Positions 10,990 through 19,651 are shown, counted from the stretch's first letter. The stretch: DNA of 64,000 bases from Trinickia dinghuensis (GCF_003367175.1 NZ_QRGA01000018.1:1-64000); one strand, 5' to 3'. A program made the numbers and translations. Notes: generated by a model from the sequence alone, not told the origin.

Positions 10990-11814
10990 GTGAAGATACG
11001 CGTGTTGTCAGACCTGCACCTCGAGTGCGACGAGCCCGAAGCGATCCCCCACGCCGAGGCCGACCTCGTCGTCCTCGCCGGCGATATCCATAACCATGCG
11101 GAAGGCATCCGCTGGGCTGCCGAGTCCTTCGATGCCGACGTCCCGGTCGTCTACGTGCCCGGCAATCACGAGTACTACGATGGCGAGTTCGGGGCACTCG
11201 AAGTGGCGATGCGCGACGCGGCGGCAGGCGCCGATAACGTTCATTACCTCAACAACGACGCGTTGATCGATCCCGACGGCCGCTGGCGCGTGCTCGGCAC
11301 GACGCTATGGACCGATTTCGAGTTGTTCGGCGCGAGCGAGGCCACGATCGCCGCGTCGGTTGCCGCCGCCGAAAAGGTCATGCTCGATTTTCGCGGGCCG
11401 ATACAGGTGACGTGGCCGTCGGGCGCCGCGGGCACCCCGGCCGAGCGCGACAACCCGCGCCTGTTCACGGCGGCCGACACGCTCGCGCTCCACCGACACG
11501 CCCGCGCGTGGCTCGCGCGCGAACTCGCCAAGCCGTTCGCCGGCAAAACCATCGTCGTCACGCATCACGCGCCGCATCGCGCGAGCCTGGCCGAGCGCTT
11601 CGCGAACGATCTCTCTTCGGCCGGTTTCATCAGCCATTTGACCGACCTCGTCGGGCCGCCCGTCGCGTTGTGGATACACGGGCATACGCACACGCCGTTC
11701 GATTACGTGGCGGACGGCACGCGTATCGTCTGCAACCCGCGCGGCTATGTCGACCGGCGCCGCAATCGCATCGAAAACCCGCTCTACGTCTGGGACAAAA
11801 TCGTCGAACTTTGA
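10990..11814 (+). CDS. Calcineurin-like metallophosphoesterase
   Basis: A 274-residue phosphoesterase with a full set of two-metal motifs: SDLHLE (Asp8, His10), AGDIHNH (Asp32), PGNHEYY (Asn59, His60), VTHHAPH and the C-terminal HGHTHTPFDY. The family hydrolyses phosphomono- or diesters, and related proteins include nucleotide-cleaving enzymes. Nothing here shows the natural substrate. No signal peptide is seen, so it is cytoplasmic. It follows the FAD dehydrogenase after 87 bases and ends just before the heptanucleotide array. Confidence 0.88.
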   Translation: MKIRVLSDLHLECDEPEAIPHAEADLVVLAGDIHNHAEGIRWAAESFDADVPVVYVPGNHEYYDGEFGALEVAMRDAAAGADNVHYLNNDALIDPDGRWRVLGTTLWTDFELFGASEATIAASVAAAEKVMLDFRGPIQVTWPSGAAGTPAERDNPRLFTAADTLALHRHARAWLARELAKPFAGKTIVVTHHAPHRASLAERFANDLSSAGFISHLTDLVGPPVALWIHGHTHTPFDYVADGTRIVCNPRGYVDRRRNRIENPLYVWDKIVEL

Positions 11815-11834
11815 GGCCGCTGGGTACGTCGATC

Positions 11835-11932
11835 TTCGGCGTTCGGCGTTCGGCGTTCGGCGTTCGGCGTTCGGCGTTCGGCGTTCGGCGTTCGGCGTTC
11901 GGCGTTCGGCGTTCGGCGTTCGGCGTTCGGCG
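11835..11932. repeat. Perfect 14-copy tandem repeat of a 7-base unit
   Basis: The unit TTCGGCG is repeated 14 times without a mismatch (98 bp). The array lies in the gap between the stops of the convergent metallophosphoesterase (11814) and histidine kinase (11943) genes. Because 7 is not a multiple of 3, every frame reads a seven-residue repeat (for example FGVRRSA on plus, NAERRTP on minus) with no stop codon. Perfect identity suggests recent slippage, so copy number should vary between strains. Confidence 0.97.
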
Positions 11933-11942
11933 TTCACGTTCC

Positions 11943-13661
11943 CTAGGACATCTCGCGCTCGTGCGCGGCCTGCAGCGGAATGTGCACCTCGATCGTCGCG
12001 CCGCGCCCCGGCGACGAATCAATGCTCAGTTCGCCATCGACGAGATAAGCACGCTCGCGCAGCCCCGCCAGCCCGAACGAGCCCGATTTGCGCGGCCGTG
12101 TCGGATCGAAGCCGACGCCATCGTCATGCACCGTCAGCACGACGCGATCCTGCTCGCGTGCAAGCCTTACCTCGACATGCGACGCATGCGCGTGGCGCGC
12201 GACGTTCGTCAGCGATTCCTGCAAGATCCGGAACGTCGCCGTCGCATACGGCTCGTGGAGTTCTAGCTCGGGCGGGTCGAGCGTCAGCTCGCACTCGACG
12301 TCGTTGCGCTCCGTAAAGTTTTGAACGAGCCATTGGATGGCGGCACCCAGCCCCAGGTCGTCGAGCACGAGGGGCCGCAAGTCGGATGCGATCCGCCGCG
12401 TCGAAGCGACCGCCTCATCAAGCAGCGAACGCATCGCGGCCAGCCTGCGCTCCCCCGACTCGCTCGAGGGCGAGCCGGCGATCGATTCGCGCAGCCGATC
12501 GGCCTCGATCTTCAACATGGCGAGCGTCTGCGCGAGTTCATCGTGCAATTCGCGCGAGATCCGGCGCATCTCCTGCTCGCGCGCCGAACTGCCGATCGCG
12601 GCCACTTCCCGCAGTTCGCTTTGCGACCGCACGAGCGCGGCTTCCGCGCGCTTGCGTTCGGTCACCTCGCGCAGCAGGTCGCGATTCGATTCGGCGAGTG
12701 CGGCCGTGCGCGCGGCGACGCGCTGCTCGAGCAGCGCCTTGGCTTCGTTCAGCTGCGTCGTCCCGTGCTGCACGAGCTGGTGTTCGGCGCGCTCTCGTCC
12801 GAGCGCCTGGACGACGCGCGCATAAAGCTTGATGTTGTCGAACGTCAAAGCGACGAGCACGAAGCTCGAGGCGATGAACCCATAAATACGCCCGGCGTAG
12901 AAGCCCAAGTCGAAGCGACCGTGATTGAGCACGGCCGACAACGCGATATCGAAGACCCAGGCGCAAAGCACGACGATCAGCCACAAATCGAGGACGGTCC
13001 GTGCGCGCCGCGCGATCAACGCCGCCAACGCCAGGAAGTTGATCAGCCAGACGGCGCCGACGACCCAGACGATCACGCCCGCTTCGTGCGAGCCCTGCAT
13101 GAGCGGCGGCAGCCACCGGTGGCCGACCGTCGCCACGGCTGTCATGGCGCATGCGCTCGACACCGCCGCGGCGACACACAGGACCCCGCTGCGCCCCGGC
13201 GCGGCCGGCCGCACGGATTCCTCGATCGGCCGCGACCGCGCGTAAATGATCACGGCGAGCGGAAAGGCGGCGTGCCACATCATGTAGAGCCAGGCCGTCG
13301 TCTGCGGGCCGGCCCCGAGCAGCCCTGTCGGCGAGAACAGACCGGGAAACGAGAGCGTGTGCGCGATCGCCATGCAGGCGCTCACGAGATAGCCGCCCGC
13401 GAGGATCAAGAGCGGCCGGGAAAAGAGAATGCTGTATTGACCGAGGAACAGCGCGGCCGTCAGCAGATCGCAGACGGCGAGCGCCGATTGATAGATCGGT
13501 ACGAACGCCCAGACCGGCGCAAGCTGCGTTTTGGCGAGCGGCGCCAACGCACCGAAAAAGACGACCGACGCGACGACCACGCCGAGCGCAAGCCGCCGCT
13601 CCCGGCGGCCCGGCCGCAATGTCGAAATGAATATCCGTGCCTCGCCAGCCGACTCGCTCAA
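11943..13661 (-). CDS. MASE4-type sensor histidine kinase (NarL/HisKA_3 class)
   Basis: The 572-residue protein begins with about seven or eight membrane helices (residues 25-275) that look like a MASE4 sensor module. A coiled coil follows (about 280-345, EAKALLEQRVAARTAALAES). Next is a HisKA_3 dimerisation domain with the phospho-acceptor His373 in RRISRELHDELAQT, then a HATPase domain with the N box ESLTNVARHAHA and G boxes DDGVGFD and GLAGLRERA. Such kinases normally phosphorylate LuxR/NarL-type regulators. No response regulator lies within reach on either side, so it is an orphan here. No ATG is available near the N-terminus; TTG at 13661, four bases after AGGGGG, is the likely start. 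The stimulus is unknown. Confidence 0.88.
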   Translation of the reverse strand: MSESAGEARIFISTLRPGRRERRLALGVVVASVVFFGALAPLAKTQLAPVWAFVPIYQSALAVCDLLTAALFLGQYSILFSRPLLILAGGYLVSACMAIAHTLSFPGLFSPTGLLGAGPQTTAWLYMMWHAAFPLAVIIYARSRPIEESVRPAAPGRSGVLCVAAAVSSACAMTAVATVGHRWLPPLMQGSHEAGVIVWVVGAVWLINFLALAALIARRARTVLDLWLIVVLCAWVFDIALSAVLNHGRFDLGFYAGRIYGFIASSFVLVALTFDNIKLYARVVQALGRERAEHQLVQHGTTQLNEAKALLEQRVAARTAALAESNRDLLREVTERKRAEAALVRSQSELREVAAIGSSAREQEMRRISRELHDELAQTLAMLKIEADRLRESIAGSPSSESGERRLAAMRSLLDEAVASTRRIASDLRPLVLDDLGLGAAIQWLVQNFTERNDVECELTLDPPELELHEPYATATFRILQESLTNVARHAHASHVEVRLAREQDRVVLTVHDDGVGFDPTRPRKSGSFGLAGLRERAYLVDGELSIDSSPGRGATIEVHIPLQAAHEREMS

Positions 13662-13918
13662 ATGACCCCCTGCTCGTTCGTCCGCGGTATCGGTTCTTAC
13701 GACGTAACGATTTTATTATGGGACGCCATCACGGACGTGGGAAGCGGGAAACTACGGTGATGCGGGAAACCGGGCTTGACGGACGACGGGGCCAGCCAAA
13801 GACGAGGATGTGAAAACGACGAGGAAGTACGAACGTCAGGCGGGAAGAAAACGCACCGCCCCGACCCCGAACGCGCGTTGCGCGATCGGTCGATGGCCGG
13901 GGAGGCGGTTGTATATAG

Positions 13919-13995
13919 TGGTCGGAGCGATAGGATTCGAACCTACGACCCTCTGATCCCAAATCAGATGCGCTACCAGGCTGCGCTACGCTCCG
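13919..13995 (-). tRNA. tRNA-Pro (anticodon TGG)
   Basis: Read on the minus strand, this 77-base gene folds into a cloverleaf. The acceptor stem is CGGAGCG/CGCTCCG with discriminator A and an encoded CCA. The D arm contains AGCGCAGCCTGGTAGCGC, the anticodon loop TTTGGGA gives TGG, and the T arm contains GGTTCGAATCC. It reads all or most proline codons. A good promoter lies just upstream (14007-14036). Confidence 0.97.
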
Positions 13996-14006
13996 ACGAG
14001 CCGTGG

Positions 14007-14036
14007 ATTCTAGCTGCAATCGCAATGCGCGGTCAA
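14007..14036 (-). promoter_or_regulatory. Promoter of tRNA-Pro
   Basis: On the minus strand, TTGACC (14036-14031) and TAGAAT (14012-14007) are separated by 18 bases. This is a good sigma-70 promoter, with transcription expected to start a few bases before the mature tRNA 5' end at 13995. Confidence 0.75.
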
Positions 14037-14162
14037 TCGCGAAACAGATCGGCCGTCGCGAAAGCCCACATCGTCGTACAGAACCCGCGTCCTCGCCCGC
14101 AATTTGCATCCGACAAACGATGGCGCCCCGGCGCGCCCAACGCTACAGGATAGGAGGCAGAC

Positions 14163-14621
14163 ATGGATTTGATTCTCTGGCGCCATGCGGAAGCCGAAGA
14201 CGTCGCGCAAAGCGATGCCGCACGTCAACTCACCACCCGCGGACGCAAGCAAGCACAGGCCATCGCCAAATGGCTTCGCCAGCGCCTCCCGCCCGACGCG
14301 ATGATTCTGGCGAGCCCGGCCGCGCGCACGGTCCAAACCGTCGAATCGCTGACCGATCAATACCGCACCGTAGCCAGCCTCGCTCTCGGCGCGCCACCCG
14401 AAGCGGTGCTGGCCGCCGCGAAATGGCCGGAAGGCCTCGCACAGACGGTCGTCATCGTTGGACATCAGCCCACGCTCGGCCTTGTCGCTGCTCAACTCGT
14501 GACAGGCAGCCCTATCGAATGGACGATCAAGAAAGGCGCCGTGTGGTGGCTCGCGAGCCGCGATCGTAGCGGGCCGGGCCACGTGCTCGTGCGCGCGGTC
14601 GTTTCCCCCGACCTCGCCTAA
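14163..14621 (+). CDS. sixA: SixA-type phosphohistidine phosphatase
   Basis: A 152-residue member of the histidine phosphatase superfamily, the short SixA branch. The N-terminal LILWRHAEAED carries the catalytic His8 in the reduced RHxxA form of the RHG motif. LASPAARTVQTVES and VVIVGHQPTLG give the second catalytic histidine and the phosphate pocket. SixA dephosphorylates phosphohistidine on phosphotransfer proteins, such as ArcB or PTS proteins in E. coli. The family match is good, but the partner here is unknown. GGAGGCAGAC precedes the ATG, giving a strong ribosome binding site. It is upstream of the OlsB-like gene on the same strand, 134 bases away. Confidence 0.88.
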   Translation: MDLILWRHAEAEDVAQSDAARQLTTRGRKQAQAIAKWLRQRLPPDAMILASPAARTVQTVESLTDQYRTVASLALGAPPEAVLAAAKWPEGLAQTVVIVGHQPTLGLVAAQLVTGSPIEWTIKKGAVWWLASRDRSGPGHVLVRAVVSPDLA

Positions 14622-14654
14622 CAAACAATGAAAGGTACGTGTCTGCTTCGCGAA

Positions 14655-14672
14655 ATGTCATTGTAACGACAC
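14655..14672 (+). promoter_or_regulatory. Possible Pho-box-like palindrome upstream of the OlsB-like gene
   Basis: ATGTCATTGTAACGACAC lies 83 bases before the chosen start. Its core TGTCATTGTAACGACA is an imperfect 16-base palindrome. Read as two 7-mers with a 4-base spacer, the first matches the Pho-box half CTGTCAT at six of seven positions, but the second only at four. No clear -10 follows at the right distance. It is offered only because the gene sits beside the phosphate regulon. Confidence 0.25.
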
Positions 14673-14755
14673 GCGTTTGCCATGCAACCGTCATGCCCCC
14701 TTACTACATTGGCGAGGACATTCCTTTCATAGTTATTAGGAACCAGGAAATCCCT

Positions 14756-15559
14756 ATGCGAGATCTGCCGACGCCCACCTTGCCCCTCGCTTCGATTCTG
14801 CTCGATTCGCGCCGCCGCCTGCCGCGCGAAAAAGAAACCGTCACGCAAGAGCATCGTCTGCAAGTGGCCTGGGCGCGCACCGATGAGGAACTTCGCGAGG
14901 CACAGCGCCTGCGCTACCGCGTATTCGCCGAAGAGATGGGCGCGAGCGTTTCCGGCCCCGCCGGCCTCGACGTCGACGCATTCGACGCCTATTGCGACCA
15001 CCTGCTCGTGCGCGATCTGGAAACGCTTAAAGTGGTCGGCACCTACCGTGTGCTGCCGCCGCACCAAGCCGCCCGCATCGGGCGCCTGTACGCCGAAGGC
15101 GAATTCGACCTGTCGCGCCTCGCGCATCTGCGCGCCAAGATGGTCGAGGTGGGCCGCTCCTGCGTGCACGCCGACTATCGCAGCGGATCGGTCATCATGT
15201 CGCTTTGGGGCGGCCTCGGCACCTACATGATGCAAAACGGCTACGAGACGATGCTCGGCTGCGCGAGCGTCCCGATGGCCGATGGCGGCCATTTCGCCGC
15301 GAACCTCTACGAATCGCTGCGCGAAAACTCGCTCACGAGCCCCGAATACCGCGCATTCCCCCATACGCCGCTGCCGGTCGAGGAGTTGAGCACGGGCGCG
15401 CGCGTCGCGCCGCCGCCGCTCGTCAAAGGCTATATGCGCCTCGGTGCGAAGATTTGCGGCGCGCCGGCATGGGATCCCGACTTCAACTGCGCCGATTTCC
15501 TCACGCTGTTCCGCCTCTCGGACATCAACGCGCGCTACGCCCGCCATTTCCTCGGCTAA
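14756..15559 (+). CDS. olsB: OlsB-like N-acyltransferase (ornithine lipid synthesis type)
   Basis: A 267-residue acyltransferase of the GNAT-related OlsB/hemolysin-like family. The region EAQRLRYRVFAEEMGA near residue 43, then DAYCDHLLVRD, VGTYRVLPPHQA, and VEVGRSCVHADYRSGSVI are the family's conserved blocks. OlsB joins a 3-hydroxyacyl-ACP to the alpha-amino group of ornithine, the first step to phosphorus-free ornithine lipids. OlsA-type O-acylation would be needed as well and is not next to it. The open frame extends 39 codons upstream. ATG at 14756 was chosen because AGGAAA sits six bases before it and MRDLPTPTLPLAS looks like the real N-terminus. The sequence alone does not prove ornithine as acceptor. 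Confidence 0.72.
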   Translation: MRDLPTPTLPLASILLDSRRRLPREKETVTQEHRLQVAWARTDEELREAQRLRYRVFAEEMGASVSGPAGLDVDAFDAYCDHLLVRDLETLKVVGTYRVLPPHQAARIGRLYAEGEFDLSRLAHLRAKMVEVGRSCVHADYRSGSVIMSLWGGLGTYMMQNGYETMLGCASVPMADGGHFAANLYESLRENSLTSPEYRAFPHTPLPVEELSTGARVAPPPLVKGYMRLGAKICGAPAWDPDFNCADFLTLFRLSDINARYARHFLG

Positions 15560-15588
15560 AAGCCGATCAGCAACGACGAGCGATGAAC

Positions 15589-15626
15589 AAACGGCCCGGA
15601 CGCTTCGCAGCGCGGGCCGTTTGTTT
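15589..15626 (+). terminator. Terminator between the OlsB-like gene and ppx
   Basis: AAACGGCCCG and CGGGCCGTTT form a perfect 10-base stem with an extra inner GC helix, followed by TGTTTT. It lies just after the acyltransferase stop. It also partly serves the convergent ppx gene, because the A-rich 5' arm gives a T-run on the minus strand. Confidence 0.8.
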
Positions 15627-15684
15627 TGGCGATGCGCTTTTCAGTCGCATGAAAGCCGCGGACGCAGCGCGCCCGCCCTTCCGC

Positions 15685-17196
15685 CTATTCCTCGGTGTAG
15701 ACGACGCGGTAGCGCATACCGACCTTCTCCCACTCCGCCGCTTCCTGGATCAAGCTGTAGTCGGTCAGCGGATTGCCGGCGACCCACTCGTTCGGCAAGC
15801 GCACCTCGTATCCGCCGCCCGACTTCGCCACGCGGATGCCGGGCAGCCCCACGTCGGTGCGTCGGCGGCACAGCAGCGCGGCCAAACGCAAGCAGAACAG
15901 CAACGGCCATTCGACCTCGCGCGTTTGCGCAAGCTTGCCGAGTTTGCCCGCGTGGCCGAGCACGAGCCCAGCGAGCCGCGCCTGGTCCGTGCGAGAAAAA
16001 CCGGGCATGTCGGCATTGCTCGCGATGTAGGCCGAATGCTTGTGGTAGGCGCTGTGCGAGATCGATAGGCCGATTTCGTGCAAGGCGGCCGCCCAGCCGA
16101 GAAACATACGCCCTTCTTGCAGGCGTTCGGCATCGGGCTCGCCGATCTGATCGTAAAACCCGATGGCCAGATCGCCGATACGTTCGGCCTGCGGGCGATC
16201 GACGCCATACCGGCGCATGAATCCCTCGACCGTGACGGCGCGCATGTCTTCATGCTGCGTGCGGCCGAGCAGGTCGTACAGCACGCCCAAGCGCAGCGCG
16301 CCGTCGGTCGTGTCGACATAATCGATGCCCAGCTCTTCGAACACGGCCAGCATGATCGACAAACCGCCCGCGAGCACGGGCACGCGATCGGGCTTGAGCG
16401 CGACGAGCTTGAGCCGGTTGACGTTCTCGGCTTTGATCAAGGCGCGCTTGAGCCGCTCGAGGCCGCCGCGTGAAATGCCGTGCGTGATGCCCGGGTCGTT
16501 GAAATTGTTCGCTTCGACGAGCTCGGCGAGCGCCCGCGCGGTACCCGACGAGCCGATCGCCTGATCCCATCCTGCCTGCTTGTACTCGCGCGAAATGATC
16601 TGGATTTCGCGCTTGGCCGCGAGTTCGGCCTGGCGCATCGTGTAGTCGTCGACGTTGCCGGCCGGGAAGAATGCGCGGCTATGGCTCACGCAGCCGATGT
16701 ACAGGCTCTCCATGACGAGCGGCGTGTAGTGCTGGCCGATGATGAATTCGGTCGAGCCGCCGCCGATGTCGACGACGAGCCGCTTGCCCGAAATCGCGGG
16801 CACCGAATGCGCCGCGCCCGCATAGATCAGCCGCGCCTCTTCACGTCCGGCGATCACTTCGATCGGAAACCCGAGCGCGTTTTGCGCTTCGACGAGAAAC
16901 TCGGACGCGTTCTTGGCCACGCGCAGCGTGTTGGTCGCAACGGCACGCACGTGGTCGGGATGAAAATCGCGCAGCCGCTCCCCGAAGCGCTTGAGCGCAT
17001 CCCAGCCGCGCACCTGCGATGCGCGGTCGAGCATCTTGTCCGCCGAGAGCCCCGCGGCAAGCCGCACGGGTTCGCGCAGCGCGTCGACCTGATAGATCTG
17101 CGCGCCGGCGGGCGTTTCCTCGACGCGGCCGACGATGAGACGAAAGCTGTTCGAGCCGAGATCGACTGACGCAAGAAGGTGCGGGGTATTGGGCAT
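15685..17196 (-). CDS. ppx: Exopolyphosphatase (Ppx/GppA family)
   Basis: Ppx removes terminal phosphates from inorganic polyphosphate. The 503-residue protein has the ASKHA phosphate-binding loops: ASVDLGSNSFRLIVG at residues about 10-24, ATNTLRVAKNASEFL near 107, and VVDIGGGSTEFIIG near 140. It also has the C-terminal HD-like helical domain (AAALHEIGLSISHSAYHKHSAY). GppA (pppGpp hydrolase) is the paralogous alternative. Position directly divergent from polyphosphate kinase, with 281 bases between the starts, favours Ppx. The arrangement lets synthesis and breakdown of polyphosphate be controlled from one intergenic region. Confidence 0.92.
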   Translation of the reverse strand: MPNTPHLLASVDLGSNSFRLIVGRVEETPAGAQIYQVDALREPVRLAAGLSADKMLDRASQVRGWDALKRFGERLRDFHPDHVRAVATNTLRVAKNASEFLVEAQNALGFPIEVIAGREEARLIYAGAAHSVPAISGKRLVVDIGGGSTEFIIGQHYTPLVMESLYIGCVSHSRAFFPAGNVDDYTMRQAELAAKREIQIISREYKQAGWDQAIGSSGTARALAELVEANNFNDPGITHGISRGGLERLKRALIKAENVNRLKLVALKPDRVPVLAGGLSIMLAVFEELGIDYVDTTDGALRLGVLYDLLGRTQHEDMRAVTVEGFMRRYGVDRPQAERIGDLAIGFYDQIGEPDAERLQEGRMFLGWAAALHEIGLSISHSAYHKHSAYIASNADMPGFSRTDQARLAGLVLGHAGKLGKLAQTREVEWPLLFCLRLAALLCRRRTDVGLPGIRVAKSGGGYEVRLPNEWVAGNPLTDYSLIQEAAEWEKVGMRYRVVYTEE

Positions 17197-17393
17197 TAGG
17201 AAAGAAGGCTCCGTTCGCGCGCACTACCCGCCGGGGGTCACTCGCCCGGCACGCGCGTCGCTGTTCAAAGTAGTCGAAGTTGCCATTTTAAGCGCATAGT
17301 ATTTCGCATCGGTGGATGAATGTGGGTTCGCTCGTGCATCATGCGGCGGCGCCCCAAATCAGATCAATGTCCGTAGAATGACTAACAGTCTGA

Positions 17394-17411
17394 CTTTCAT
17401 CCAAATGACAT
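17394..17411 (+). promoter_or_regulatory. Candidate Pho box upstream of ppk1
   Basis: CTTTCAT-CCAA-ATGACAT follows the 7-4-7 layout of a PhoB site, matching the half-site consensus CTGTCAT at six and five of seven positions. It lies 67 bases before ATG 17478. If it positions RNA polymerase in the usual way, transcription starts near 17430, after the earlier Met codons at 17418 and 17424. The -10 is poor, so this remains a weak call. Confidence 0.35.
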
Positions 17412-17477
17412 CGAACTATGAGAATGTCCGAGCGCCCGTTCGTTCCACCATCCGACCCTTCTCATCTTTTGCTGCCG

Positions 17478-19541
17478 ATGTCGTCGCGCTACCCCCTTCT
17501 GAATCGTGAATTAGGTATCCTGGGTTTCAACGAGCGCGTGCTGGCGCAGGCGGCGGACCCATCGGTCCCACTGCTCGAACGGCTGCGCTTCATCTGCATC
17601 ACGAGCAGCAATCTCGACGAATTCTTCGAGATCCGGATGGCCGGGCTGCAAGAGCAATTGCGCGACAACCCCGGCACGCTCTCGCCCGACGGCATGTCGC
17701 TGCAGCACGTCTACGACCTCGTCGCTGAGCGCGCGCACAAGCTCGTGGATCGTCAGTACACGATGCTGCACGAGACGGTCCTGCCGGCGCTCGAGCAGGA
17801 GGGCATCTACTTCCATAGCTGGGAGACGTGGACCGACGAGCAGACGGAATGGGCGCGCCAGTATTTCCTCGACGAACTGCTGCCCGTTCTGACGCCGATC
17901 GGCCTCGATCCGGCGCACCCGTTTCCTCGCGTGCTCAACAAGAGCTTGAACTTCGTCGTCGAACTCGAAGGCAAGGACGCGTTTGGCCGGCAGGCGGTGA
18001 TGGGCATCGTGCAAGCGCCGCGCGCGCTGCCGCGGCTCGTGCGCATGCCGCAGGAGCTGTCGGGCTTCGCCTATGGCTTCGTGCTGCTGAGCTCGTTCAT
18101 GCAGCGCTTCGTCCACGAGCTGTTCCCGAATCTCGTCATCCGCAGCTGCAATCAATTCCGGATCACGCGCAACAGCGATCTGTTCGTCGACGAAGACGAA
18201 ATCACGAACCTGCGCGTGGCACTGCAGGGCGAGTTGCCCGCACGCCACCTCGGCAATGCGGTGCGCCTCGAGGTGTCGGCCGACACGCCCGCGCATCTCG
18301 TGCGGCGCCTGCTCGACGAAAGCGGCCTGCTCGACAAGGACTGCTATCGCGTCCCGGGCTCCGTCAACCTCGTGCGGCTCATGCCGCTGCCCGAACTCGT
18401 CGACCGGCCGGACTTGAAGTTCGTCCCGCACGTGCCCGCCACGCCCGCGGCGCTCGCAAACACGGCCAATCTATTCGACACGCTCGATCAAGGCGACGTC
18501 CTGCTCCATCATCCGTACGAGAGCTTTCAGCCCGTGCTCGAGTTGCTGCTGCAGGCCGCGCAGGACCCCAACGTCGTTGCCATCAAGCAAACGATCTATC
18601 GCACGGGTACCGATTCGCCGCTGATGGACGCGCTGATGCAGGCGGCGCGCAACGGCAAGGAAGTCACGGTCGTCGTCGAACTGCTCGCGCGCTTCGACGA
18701 GGAAACCAACATCAATTGGGCCTCGCAGCTCGAGGCGGTGGGCGCGCATGTCGTGTACGGCGTCGTCGGCCACAAGTGCCACGCGAAGATGATGCTGATC
18801 GTGCGCCGCACGACGAGTGGCGGCAAGTCGATGCTCAAGCGCTATGCGCACCTCGGCACCGGCAACTATCATCCGCGCACGGCACGCCTGTATTCCGACT
18901 TCGGCATGATGACGGCCGATCAGCGCATCTGCGAAGACGTCCATCACGTGTTCCAGCAGCTCACCGGCATCGGCGGCGAACTCAAGCTGCACGATCTGTG
19001 GCAATCGCCGTTCACGCTGCATCCGAGACTCGTCGAGGCGATCCGGGCCGAAGCCGACAATGCGCGCGCCGGCGGAAAGGCGCGCATCGTCGCCAAGATG
19101 AATGCCCTGCTCGAGCCCACCGTCATCGCGGAACTGTACGAAGCCTCGCAAGCGGGCGTGAAGATCGATCTGATCGTGCGCGGCGTGTGTTCGCTGCAGC
19201 CTGGCGTCGAAGGGCTGTCCGAGAACATCACCGTGCGCTCGATCGTCGGGCGCTTTCTCGAACATCACCGGATCTTCTATTTCTTCGCCAACGGCCAAGA
19301 GCAGGTCTATTTGTCGAGCGCCGACTGGATGGACCGCAACTTCTTCCGCCGCGTCGAAGTCGCGTTCCCGATCAAGGATCGCCGCCTGAAGCGGCGCGTC
19401 ATCGCGGAGGGGCTCTCGTCGTTCCTCGGCGACAACCAATCGGCTTGGGTCATGCAGAGCGACGGCCACTATCGGCGCAGCCGCCCCGGCAAAACGTCGC
19501 GCAACGCGCAGGCCAGTCTGCTCTTGAAATTCGGCTGCTGA
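17478..19541 (+). CDS. ppk1: Polyphosphate kinase 1
   Basis: Ppk1 builds polyphosphate from the gamma-phosphate of ATP at the inner membrane. The 687-residue product begins MSSRYPLLNRELGILGFNER, the conserved N-terminal domain. The head and phospholipase-D-like catalytic domains follow: VVGHKCHAKMMLIVRR contains the autophosphorylated histidine, and RYAHLGTGNYHPRTARLYSDF the second conserved block. LIVRGVCSLQPG and YLSSADWMDRNFFRRVE lie nearer the C-terminus. The open frame extends 20 codons upstream (ATG at 17418), but conserved homology starts at 17478. It is divergent from ppx and convergent with phoR. Confidence 0.95.
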   Translation: MSSRYPLLNRELGILGFNERVLAQAADPSVPLLERLRFICITSSNLDEFFEIRMAGLQEQLRDNPGTLSPDGMSLQHVYDLVAERAHKLVDRQYTMLHETVLPALEQEGIYFHSWETWTDEQTEWARQYFLDELLPVLTPIGLDPAHPFPRVLNKSLNFVVELEGKDAFGRQAVMGIVQAPRALPRLVRMPQELSGFAYGFVLLSSFMQRFVHELFPNLVIRSCNQFRITRNSDLFVDEDEITNLRVALQGELPARHLGNAVRLEVSADTPAHLVRRLLDESGLLDKDCYRVPGSVNLVRLMPLPELVDRPDLKFVPHVPATPAALANTANLFDTLDQGDVLLHHPYESFQPVLELLLQAAQDPNVVAIKQTIYRTGTDSPLMDALMQAARNGKEVTVVVELLARFDEETNINWASQLEAVGAHVVYGVVGHKCHAKMMLIVRRTTSGGKSMLKRYAHLGTGNYHPRTARLYSDFGMMTADQRICEDVHHVFQQLTGIGGELKLHDLWQSPFTLHPRLVEAIRAEADNARAGGKARIVAKMNALLEPTVIAELYEASQAGVKIDLIVRGVCSLQPGVEGLSENITVRSIVGRFLEHHRIFYFFANGQEQVYLSSADWMDRNFFRRVEVAFPIKDRRLKRRVIAEGLSSFLGDNQSAWVMQSDGHYRRSRPGKTSRNAQASLLLKFGC

Positions 19542-19572
19542 TTCGCGGCCGATTCGCGGCTGATTCTCTTTA

Positions 19573-19596
19573 GCCGGCGCCCAATGCGGCGCCGGC
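19573..19596. terminator. GC-rich hairpin between ppk1 and phoR
   Basis: GCCGGCGCC and GGCGCCGGC form a perfect 9-base stem with loop CAATGC, 31 bases after the ppk1 stop and before the convergent phoR stop. No T-run follows on the plus strand, and only CTTT lies upstream of the first arm, so termination from either side would be weak. Confidence 0.4.
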
Positions 19597-19651
19597 CCTT
19601 CCGCACGCGCGGCGCACGCAGGGCAATCGAGCGATCGGACCGATGCGCCGC

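Noticed and set aside
11835-11932. Heptanucleotide array as a possible CRISPR or coding repeat
   Set aside because: There are no spacers, and the unit is only seven bases. The frames that cross it are not part of the metallophosphoesterase or kinase, whose stops flank it.
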